Shown piece after piece: positions 54,889 through 62,236 of a stretch of DNA of 64,000 nucleotides. Made by a program: the position numbers and the translations under genes. Origin of the DNA: CALBPI01 sp038529355 (GTDB taxonomy: Bacteria > Pseudomonadota > Gammaproteobacteria > Steroidobacterales > Woeseiaceae); contig JBCBDU010000008.1 of NCBI GenBank assembly GCA_038529355.1, positions 53,500-117,499 of the forward strand, in the 5' to 3' direction. Numbering within the stretch: the first letter of the stretch is position 1; the number at the start of each line of letters is the position of its first letter. The notes below the pieces were generated by a model, which saw nothing but the letters and a program-made list of their open reading frames with translations, was not told the DNA's origin and searched no databases.

Positions 54889-55140
54889 CACGTATTATCC
54901 TGAATTCAGCAGCATTTGCGACGTGCACAGGTCACAAATAGTGTCGCAGCAAAAAATGCGCTTATATCCCCTAAAACAAGAAGTTACCAGATGCGAAGAA
55001 CCAAAGTACGGGAATTGATCAAAGTTATAAATCACAGAAAAATAGCCGAAAAACCAAGCTCAGAGCCAGTCGCCAACTTCTGTGCGGCCAGCAGCCGGCG
55101 CGACCGGGCGCGACGTGCACCGATTAAGTCGCCGACGGTG
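54889..55140. promoter_or_regulatory. Divergent region between the pilin operon and M20 peptidase
   Basis: 252 bp, AT-rich near 54900-55050. On the minus strand a GATAAT at about 54897-54902 may be a -10 for fimT. No specific operator stands out. The peptidase frame stays open across part of it, but its signal peptide starts at 55141. Confidence 0.35.
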
Positions 55141-56451
55141 ATGTCAAATAGGTCAGCGTTATGTAAAAGCATTGTCAAGGTCCTGGCACTGGGTTTTTTT
55201 TGCGCGCTGCCGCCTCTAGCGGTTGCACAGGTCGTTATCGACCATGACGTAGTGGAGCAGGTGCAGCGGATCGCGCAATCGGTGGCCCTGCAGGATGCGC
55301 GCCGTAATCTGCAACTGAGGCGGGAGAAGACCAACGCCCAAATGGTACAACTGACTGAATTACCGGCGCCGCCGTTCGCCGAGGACAATCGTGCTGCGCT
55401 TTTTACTTCGATGCTGCGCGAGGCAGGAGTCGACGATGTTAAGAGCGATGCTACGGGTAATGTCATAGGGCGGATTCGGGGTCAGATCGGCGCGCGCCGC
55501 GTAGCCGTCGTTGCCCATCTCGATAGCGTTTTCCCGATCGAAACGGATGTGAAGGTCAAGCGTGACGGTGACGTTTATCGTGCACCTGGTGTTGGCGACA
55601 ACGCGCGCGGGGTTGCGATGCTATTGGCGCTGGGCGAGGTTATCGTCAAGTCCGGTGTGACATTGCAAGACGATCTGCTGCTGATTGGCTCTGTCGGCGA
55701 AGAGGGCTTGGGTGACTTAAGAGGTATGCGGGCAGTGATTGCTGACGAGGCGCGCGCGATCAATGCGCTGATCGCCATCGATGGTGGCCAGACAAACCGG
55801 TTGGTGACAACGGCGGTCGGCTCAAATCGCTATCGAGTGACGTTTGTCGGCCCTGGTGGTCATTCCTACGGCCAGTTTGGGCGCGGCAATCCGCATCATG
55901 CGCTCGCCGACGCAATCGCTGGTTTCACGCAACGTGCGGCCGCCATTGTCGATGCAGCTGATGTCAAAGCGACGTATTCGGTTGGTCGCATTGGCGGCGG
56001 AACGGCGATAAATGCCATTGCGTTCGAGAGCTGGATGGAGGTCGACATGCGCAGCGCAGACGCCGATAGCCTGCAAGCGCTCGACAGCGCGCTGCGGGCT
56101 GCCGTGGCAGATGCGCTCGACGAGCAGAATGCGGCGCGCTCGAAGGGCGACCCGCTGACGGTCAGTGTCACGTCGGTTGGCCGCCGTCCGGCAGGTACGC
56201 AGGATGTCACGCTAGGCCTCATTCAACGCGCAATGTCTGCGCTACGCATTGCGGGCATCGAGCCCCAATTGAGCGCCTCTTCAACCGATGCGAACGTTGC
56301 GATCGCAGCCAATATCCCGGCCGTGACGATCTCCAGAGGCGGCATCAGCCGCAACGCCCATGCTTTGAATGAGTCTTGGCAAGACACGAACACATTGCAA
56401 AGCGAATGGGCAGCGTTGCTGCTGATAGCCGCCGAAGCGGGACTCGACTAG
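55141..56451 (+). CDS. M20 family metallopeptidase
   Basis: 436 aa from the ATG at 55141, where a signal peptide begins (SIVKVLALGFFCALPPLAVA). Zinc-site motifs are VVAHLDSVFP, GVGDNARGVAML and GSVGEEGLGD. A dimerisation domain follows (about 230-340). It is probably a secreted di- or tripeptidase; the longer upstream frame lacks a membrane signal and is not used. Confidence 0.87.
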   Translation: MSNRSALCKSIVKVLALGFFCALPPLAVAQVVIDHDVVEQVQRIAQSVALQDARRNLQLRREKTNAQMVQLTELPAPPFAEDNRAALFTSMLREAGVDDVKSDATGNVIGRIRGQIGARRVAVVAHLDSVFPIETDVKVKRDGDVYRAPGVGDNARGVAMLLALGEVIVKSGVTLQDDLLLIGSVGEEGLGDLRGMRAVIADEARAINALIAIDGGQTNRLVTTAVGSNRYRVTFVGPGGHSYGQFGRGNPHHALADAIAGFTQRAAAIVDAADVKATYSVGRIGGGTAINAIAFESWMEVDMRSADADSLQALDSALRAAVADALDEQNAARSKGDPLTVSVTSVGRRPAGTQDVTLGLIQRAMSALRIAGIEPQLSASSTDANVAIAANIPAVTISRGGISRNAHALNESWQDTNTLQSEWAALLLIAAEAGLD

Positions 56452-56465
56452 TTGGATCTGGCGCG

Positions 56466-56486
56466 CAGTCCAAGATGCAGGGACTG
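56466..56486. terminator. Hairpin in convergent gap
   Basis: CAGTCC (56466-56471) and GGACTG (56481-56486) form a 6 bp stem with a 9-base loop just after the M20 peptidase stop. No T-tract is present. Confidence 0.3.
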
Positions 56487-56587
56487 ACGCGGCAACGGCA
56501 CAAACGCTGCGCGTGTAGTCCTGCGCGGCGATAACAGCAATACACAGGCGGATATTGTGCTGCGACTTGTCTCAGCGCTAATGGCGT

Positions 56588-57070
56588 TCAAGGGGCGGGC
56601 AACCGTGTCGTGGCCGCGCTCGCGATTCCCGACAGCGCGCTGTCGATCTTTGCCAACCAGGCATCGCAGCCACTGATCGTGTGACGATCGAACAGGTAAG
56701 CGGGATCGTTGTACGCTAGCCAGACGCTGCCGTCGTCGTCCTCGTAGATCAGCATCTTTTGAGGTAAGTCCAGGGCGACTGACTGGGCACAACGCATCAG
56801 TGGCGTGCCAACGGCTGGATTGCCGAACACGACTACGGTGGTAGGCCGCAACGTCTGGCCGACCGACGCAGCTCCGTTGGCATGTCGAACGATGGCGAAA
56901 ACAGTGAATCCTTTTGCGCTGAGGATCTGTTCCAGCTGCGCAACTGTGCGGTCGACACTATGGGCACTGCGCTGCATCAGCACGCCGTTGGTCTGCGCGG
57001 GTCGAACCTGGTGCGCACACCCCACCAAGCTCGTTAGTGTCAACAAAGCGATGATCATTCTCGGTATCAT
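56588..57070 (-). CDS. DUF302 domain-containing lipoprotein
   Basis: 160 aa from the ATG at 57070, preceded by AGGAGG. Lipobox LVGC, then a DUF302 domain (LRPTTVVVFGNPAVGTPLM and PQKMLIYEDDDG). Function of DUF302 is unknown. The lipoprotein signal favours this start over upstream in-frame codons. Confidence 0.87.
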   Translation of the reverse strand: MIPRMIIALLTLTSLVGCAHQVRPAQTNGVLMQRSAHSVDRTVAQLEQILSAKGFTVFAIVRHANGAASVGQTLRPTTVVVFGNPAVGTPLMRCAQSVALDLPQKMLIYEDDDGSVWLAYNDPAYLFDRHTISGCDAWLAKIDSALSGIASAATTRLPAP

Positions 57071-57258
57071 GAGGCCTCCTGATGCGACTATGATGCTGGC
57101 AACGAGCAACGGTGCAGTAAGCGCCACTGAATGGCGTGCCGAACACCGTGGCTGACTCTTATCCGATTAGTCTAGCTGCATAGGACAGGGGAAGCACTCG
57201 GTTTTGGCGTAACGGGAATGTTCGCCGTGCCTTGATGAACTGACGGGAGATTGGCGGT

Positions 57259-57729
57259 ATGTTTACAACGCTTGCGTTGGGGTCAATGATGATGTTGCTC
57301 ACTGTCGTTGTCGAATCAGTATTCATTGCGACAGCTATCGCTGCGATGAATCGGTTCGGCCCGCGCCTGGTCAACGTCAACATGCTGCTGCGCATGATTG
57401 TGCTGCTGAGTTCGTTGGCGCTGTGGCTAATGGCGGCCATCAGCGCTGCGCTATGGATGTGGGCGTTACTGTTTTTTTGGCTTGGTGAATTCGACACCAT
57501 CCGCCAAGCCATCTATTTTTCGACTGTCTCGGCGACCACCCTTGGTTTCGGCGATGTGTTGCTCAGTGAGCGTTGGCAATTGTTGTCAGGGTTCATCGCC
57601 GCGAACGGTTTGGTCATGTTCAGCCTGAACACCGCGTTCTTGTTTGACGTGCTGCAACGTCTCGAGCGCGCAAGTCGTGAAGCTGACGCACCGACGCCGC
57701 AAGAAACAGGAGGCGCGCGGCAACCATGA
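57259..57729 (+). CDS. Small K+-channel-like membrane protein
   Basis: 156 aa. Two helices (about 8-30, 45-73), a pore helix with the selectivity filter TTLGFGD (93-99), and a final helix (about 107-130). The filter marks the Ion_trans_2 two-pore-helix family; selectivity for K+ is likely but unproven. A cytoplasmic tail of 25 residues has no recognisable ligand domain. GGGAG precedes the ATG. Confidence 0.82.
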   Translation: MFTTLALGSMMMLLTVVVESVFIATAIAAMNRFGPRLVNVNMLLRMIVLLSSLALWLMAAISAALWMWALLFFWLGEFDTIRQAIYFSTVSATTLGFGDVLLSERWQLLSGFIAANGLVMFSLNTAFLFDVLQRLERASREADAPTPQETGGARQP

Positions 57730-57780
57730 CCCTACAATACTGCCATCTGGATTCGAGACGACAGGGGCAGGGTAGCAACG

Positions 57781-58668
57781 ATGAATACACCATCCGCAAC
57801 GCACGATGGCGACGTTATTGCAGCATTGGTTGCCCGCGTGTGCCGACTTATTGAGGCGTCTGAACAGATGCCGGATCTGTCGAGCCTTGCGCAGGCGTCG
57901 GCGATGAGTCCGCACCAGTTACACCGCCGTTTCAAGAAGGTGACCGGGCTGACGCCCAAGGCCTACGCCGTTGAGTGTCGTGCCGCCAAGGTGCGCGCTG
58001 AGTTGTCGCGTGGCGCCACTGTTATGGACGCGGTGTTTGACGCGGGCTATAACACCGCGAGCCGTTTCTACGAAGAGTCTCGCACGCGCCTTGGCATGTC
58101 GCCGTCCGCGTATCGCGATGGCGGTCGCGGCTGCACCATTCGTTTCGCCATTGCGCGCACGTCGCTGGGTGAGCTCGCCGTCGCAGCAACGTCAATCGGC
58201 GTGTGCAGCATACAGTTGGGTGTGGATGCTGACATGCTGCTGCAGGATCTGCAGGATCGTTTCCCAAGCGCAACCATTATCGGTGGTGATGCGGCGTTCG
58301 ACGCAATGGTTGCGCAGGTATGCGCGTATATCGAAAGTCCGTCGCAAGCGTCTGCACCAGCATTACCGCTGGATGTGCGTGGCACTGTGTTCCAACACAA
58401 AGTGTGGGCGGCGTTGCAGCGCATACCGATTGGTGAAACGCGAACCTACGCGGAAATCGCCAACGCGATTGGTGCACCAACTGCGCATCGTGCTGTTGCG
58501 CAGGCGTGCGCGAACAATCCTGTTGCGATCAGCGTACCGTGTCACCGTGTGATTCGCAGCGATGGCAAGCTGTCTGGGTACCGTTGGGGTGTAGATACAA
58601 AACGCAAGCTGCTGCATCGCGAGGGGGCATTGCCGCAAGTCTCGCCCGGTCGCAAAGCGATTCGTTAA
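57781..58668 (+). CDS. AraC-type regulator fused to O6-methylguanine-DNA methyltransferase (Ada-like, no N-terminal domain)
   Basis: 295 aa. An N-terminal AraC-family HTH (about 10-110) precedes the MGMT domain with active-site SVPCHRVI (Cys254) and the downstream SGYRWG turn. E. coli Ada also has a zinc Cys domain that accepts methyl groups from phosphotriesters and activates the regulator; it is absent here. Repair is expected; how the HTH is switched is unclear. It ends in a 4 bp overlap with the convergent YHS gene. Confidence 0.9.
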   Translation: MNTPSATHDGDVIAALVARVCRLIEASEQMPDLSSLAQASAMSPHQLHRRFKKVTGLTPKAYAVECRAAKVRAELSRGATVMDAVFDAGYNTASRFYEESRTRLGMSPSAYRDGGRGCTIRFAIARTSLGELAVAATSIGVCSIQLGVDADMLLQDLQDRFPSATIIGGDAAFDAMVAQVCAYIESPSQASAPALPLDVRGTVFQHKVWAALQRIPIGETRTYAEIANAIGAPTAHRAVAQACANNPVAISVPCHRVIRSDGKLSGYRWGVDTKRKLLHREGALPQVSPGRKAIR

Positions 58669-59102
58669 AAGCGCACCAGAAAAAGATTCGCGTCGGCGCG
58701 TCGCAGTAATTCCTCGTCGCTGAGTTTGGACTGCTCCCAATCCAGACGCGCATCCTTGTCCTCGGATTTGTGAAACAGTAACAGCGTATCGTCAATGATT
58801 TTGAAATTGGTTGGATCGAGGTCCATCACCCGACCCAGTGCTAACGAGTAGGAGCAACTGCGGTGGCGCGGCCGGTAGCGATCCGGGTTGGCGTTGAACA
58901 GCTCGACCTGATCGGCTGACGTCAAATAGTACAATTGCTCGTTATGCACGACGCTGAACGCAGGATCGCCGCGTTCGGCGGCATTCTCGGTGAAGTAGGA
59001 CACTGGGCTGTAGCCACCGATGGCCGGATTCGCAGGCTCTGCGTGCGCCCACGAGGAGCTCAGTAAGAGGAGGACAGCAACGATAGATCGGAAGGTTTGC
59101 AT
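58665..59102 (-). CDS. YHS domain-containing secreted protein
   Basis: 145 aa with a signal peptide (cleavage near AHA). The YHS-like segment GGYSPVSYF, then FSVVHNEQLYYLTSADQVELF and NPDRYRP, matches secreted YHS proteins. These small proteins are often metal-related, but the role is not known. Confidence 0.8.
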   Translation of the reverse strand: MQTFRSIVAVLLLLSSSWAHAEPANPAIGGYSPVSYFTENAAERGDPAFSVVHNEQLYYLTSADQVELFNANPDRYRPRHRSCSYSLALGRVMDLDPTNFKIIDDTLLLFHKSEDKDARLDWEQSKLSDEELLRRADANLFLVRF

Positions 59103-59211
59103 AACGGTGACTCGGTAGCGCGATGTGATGTTCCAATAGACCGCAAGGCTTGTGCTTTTATTTCGTTACGCTTGCATAATCGTGTCGTGTCGTGTTGCAA
59201 CAACCAACTAG

Positions 59212-60033
59212 CTATTGTGTTTTGGCACTTCGCGGTTGCGCCGTCACACCGGCAGAGTGGCGTGGAAATCCGCTGGCATCGATGGTTTCGAGATAGCCAT
59301 GCCATGCGGCGTGTCCAATCACTGGCAGGATGACAACGAGTGGCACGAAACCGGTAACAATGCCGAGCGCTGTCCCCAGCACCGCGACGAGCAGCCAAAC
59401 CGCCATCACGCGCTTGTTACGCAGCACCGCGTTAACCGACGTGACGACGGCAGTTACTGCATCTACCCGTCGGTGTACGATCATTGGCAATGCGAATGCG
59501 CTGGCTGAGAAGGTCAGCGCAGCAAACACCGCTCCGACAGCGGTGCCGATACCGAGAAAAACAACAAACTCGGACAAACCCGCATCGCTGTTTGCCGGGA
59601 AAAACACGTGCACCAAAGCGCCAGCACGGGCCCAGACCAGAAACAGCACCAGCAGCATCAGGGCGAATACCATCTCATTGCCGAGATAGCGTCGAAAACC
59701 AGCACGCAACGCGCGCCGCAGCGACACCGGTTCATTCCGCTCGATCTGCGCGCTGATTGCGTAGAGGCCCGTGCACGATAATGGCGCGACAAACACGAAA
59801 CCGCCCAGCATCGCAAACACAAACGTATAGCTGCCGAACTGCCAGGCCGCGGCACAAGACAAGGCAATGAGGATAGCCATCGCCATGCCATAGACCAAAC
59901 TGGCGCGCCAACCGATACGGAAATCGCGCCAACCTGCGCCAAGCCACCGCAACGGTGCGCTTAGCTGCAGTGTTTTGCACGGCGCTGCGAACGGCAGTTC
60001 GTCGAGTGCGTCAGTCGGTTGCGGATTCGACAC
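59212..60033 (-). CDS. DUF2189 integral membrane protein
   Basis: 273 aa with GTG start (GGAGGT upstream). About six TM helices after a soluble N-terminus; motifs RDFRIGWRASLVYG and GHAAWHGYLETID belong to DUF2189. It has no known function; some members are near respiratory genes. Confidence 0.87.
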   Translation of the reverse strand: MSNPQPTDALDELPFAAPCKTLQLSAPLRWLGAGWRDFRIGWRASLVYGMAMAILIALSCAAAWQFGSYTFVFAMLGGFVFVAPLSCTGLYAISAQIERNEPVSLRRALRAGFRRYLGNEMVFALMLLVLFLVWARAGALVHVFFPANSDAGLSEFVVFLGIGTAVGAVFAALTFSASAFALPMIVHRRVDAVTAVVTSVNAVLRNKRVMAVWLLVAVLGTALGIVTGFVPLVVILPVIGHAAWHGYLETIDASGFPRHSAGVTAQPRSAKTQ

Positions 60034-60172
60034 GGTGTTGACCTCCGGTTGGTCAAAGTCTAACAGAGCGTCAAGCGACGCTTGCCAGTGTTCGCCAACA
60101 CCAGGCGGCGCCAGCGCGCCTCACAGCAATCTGTTGCCCATTGGTGTTTGTCTTGCGGCTTGCACGCATGAT

Positions 60173-60703
60173 TCAGCGCCTGCGCCGAACAAACTTCAAA
60201 CCTGACCAGTGTGCATCGACCGCGCACACTTTCACGTCCACCCATCCGGTGGGCAGAATGACTTCGCGTAGCATGCCTTCCGTCAGGTCCTTGTATAACG
60301 GTGACGTCTTCTTCGGCCATGACACCCAAAGCGCACCAGGGTCTGCGACGCGTTCGAGCGCAGGTTGAACACGTTGCTCAAGAACACGACGTGTCGGGCA
60401 AAACAAGTGCACGACATCGGCGCCGCGCAAGCGATTGCTGATGCGCACGTGTGATACGCCATCGACTAACTGCAGATAGTTGGCAGGTCCGTTGATGACC
60501 AGGCAACGCATGCCAGGCATAAGTCCCAACTTCAGATAGAGGGGCTTGCCGGAGTAACCGTGCATGTCAGCTTTGGTCATTGGCGCTTGCGCGACAGCGG
60601 ATGCTGACGCATGCCAGTGCAGATAAGGCGCGCAGCGGTCGCGCAGACCGCTGCCATTGGCGCAAGCGGCACATGCAGCGTTGACGTTGCCGCGAGGGTG
60701 CAT
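60173..60703 (-). CDS. DUF3052-like protein with Cys-rich N-terminal extension
   Basis: 176 aa if it starts at the ATG 60703, directly after the upstream stop (TGAATG), with GGAAGAGG in good position. The core from residue 42 on has the DUF3052 start MHGYSGKPLYLKLGL and WVSWPKKTS. The extension contains CAACANGSG, a zinc-ribbon-like CxxC pair, then RDRC. A shorter start at 60580 gives the usual family length. Which start is used is unclear. Confidence 0.72.
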   Translation of the reverse strand: MHPRGNVNAACAACANGSGLRDRCAPYLHWHASASAVAQAPMTKADMHGYSGKPLYLKLGLMPGMRCLVINGPANYLQLVDGVSHVRISNRLRGADVVHLFCPTRRVLEQRVQPALERVADPGALWVSWPKKTSPLYKDLTEGMLREVILPTGWVDVKVCAVDAHWSGLKFVRRRR

Positions 60704-62050
60704 TCATTGCGCCTCTTCCTGCTGGTGTGCACTGCTGTTATCGAGCAGTGCTGGTAGCGATCGGTTCAACAGGTCGCGCATTTTTAACCCGGCGCGGCCG
60801 ACGCCGCTTTCGTCGATCTCGTCGCCCGGTACGCTTGTGCGCGCGAGCAGCGTGAACTCTCTGCCGGTGCCGCCAACGTTTGGCAGGCACACATGCGCGA
60901 GCATGACCAGTTCGGAGGTTCCGCGCGTCTCGCTCGGTCCCCAGCCGACCTTCTGATAAACGCGCCAACGACCATGCGTCAGTCCATCCAGCGTGGTGGC
61001 TGCAGCCTGCGTTGTCTGCGGTTGCAGTGCCTGTGCCAGTGCGTTCGGCAGCAAGACGGAGATGCCCGTAAGCATACCGCCGGTGCTGCCCGGGGGTAGT
61101 TCAGATCCGCCATACAACAAAGTCTCGACGTCGGCGCGCGTCAATTGCGGGTGACGCGTCGCGGGTTCGCGGTCGTGGCTTGCAAGGCGCTTGAGCCATT
61201 CAGTTTGTGCCAGAGCCGTCATTGCCTTGTTGCCATCGGTGCCGCATTGCGTGCATCGATAGGGCAGGTAGCCCGGATCTTTGCCAGCGTCGACAAACAC
61301 CGGCGGCGTATAGCGCTTGTCACCATCGCGGGATACGAATTCGTTAGTGCCCGGGTCGAGCGCCGTTGGGCCGTAAGCACCGCGAAAGCGCACCTGCGTG
61401 TTGCCAAGCTTCAACCAGGCATCGTGGAACAGCGATGTTGCAAAGTCTCGCCCGGCGATGTTTAGCAAGTACGTCGCAATCGCGTTCGAATTACCGTTCG
61501 CGTTACCGGCTTTGGCGTAGCTATTGATACTGGTAGCCATATCGCGCAGCGTAATCCCGCCGACCGATGCATCTGCGCCGATGCCGTGCTGCCGCAGCGT
61601 CGCGACTGCTGCGGTAAATGCAAATATTTTCGATGAACTCCACGGTTCGTACAGGCTGTTATGGCTGTTGTCGTTGGCGAGATAGCGATAGGCCAGTTGG
61701 TCGCCGACCTTGCGAAAGTCGATCACTGTCAGCCAGCCCTCGCTGGCCGGCGCATCGAAGTAGCGCCAGTCAGCGGCAATGCGATGTTCCCAACCCGATT
61801 GGTCGTATTTAACGGCGCTATGGGTTTTATAGCGTTCGCTGGCCGGCTGACTGCGAATGGCGCAGTTGGCGCTTTGCGCTCCCAGATCGGCAGGTAGCAG
61901 GGGCGGCGCCAGCAGCTCACTGTTCAGGAAACGCATTGGATCTTGCGGGCTGATTGATGCGGGTGATTGAGCGCTGTTCTGCGCACTGTGCAGGCTGCAG
62001 CCGGCGGCAGCTGCCAGTGTGGTCATAAACAGCAGGTTTACTACGCGCAA
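60704..62050 (-). CDS. Serine beta-lactamase-fold lipoprotein with altered catalytic motifs
   Basis: 448 aa from the TTG at 62050 (GGAG 9 bp upstream), giving a lipoprotein signal ending in AAGC. The fold shows an SxxK motif (WSSSKIF), an SDN-like motif SNAIATYLL (SDN reads SNA) and a KTG-like KVGWGPSE. Nucleophile Ser and Lys are present, but the other two motifs deviate, so beta-lactamase activity is doubtful; an esterase or peptidase role is possible. It ends one base before the DUF3052-like start. Confidence 0.75.
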   Translation of the reverse strand: MRVVNLLFMTTLAAAAGCSLHSAQNSAQSPASISPQDPMRFLNSELLAPPLLPADLGAQSANCAIRSQPASERYKTHSAVKYDQSGWEHRIAADWRYFDAPASEGWLTVIDFRKVGDQLAYRYLANDNSHNSLYEPWSSSKIFAFTAAVATLRQHGIGADASVGGITLRDMATSINSYAKAGNANGNSNAIATYLLNIAGRDFATSLFHDAWLKLGNTQVRFRGAYGPTALDPGTNEFVSRDGDKRYTPPVFVDAGKDPGYLPYRCTQCGTDGNKAMTALAQTEWLKRLASHDREPATRHPQLTRADVETLLYGGSELPPGSTGGMLTGISVLLPNALAQALQPQTTQAAATTLDGLTHGRWRVYQKVGWGPSETRGTSELVMLAHVCLPNVGGTGREFTLLARTSVPGDEIDESGVGRAGLKMRDLLNRSLPALLDNSSAHQQEEAQ

Positions 62051-62236
62051 AACGAAAAACTCCTGATGACGACCGCACATCCAGATTGCTGCGGCACCCG
62101 GCGCAGTGTGGTTCGAGGGCGCTGCTTTGTCCAACCTATGACGATAATCGTGGGAAAACAATCACAGATGCGTTTGCTATACTCACGCCAGGGTGTGTGT
62201 TTGAGCATAAATATAAAAACGCTAAGGGAGAAATAC
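62051..62236. promoter_or_regulatory. Divergent promoter region with palindrome ACGATAATCGT
   Basis: 186 bp between two divergent genes. It holds the perfect palindrome ACGAT-A-ATCGT (62141-62151) and an extended -10 TGCTATACT (TATACT at 62178-62183) directed at the S9 peptidase. No clear -35 is visible. Confidence 0.45.

Noticed and set aside
54889..54960. Sigma-54 promoter for fimT, as found for some pilin genes
   Set aside because: The GTGCAC and ATGC-like elements on the minus strand do not have the -24/-12 spacing.
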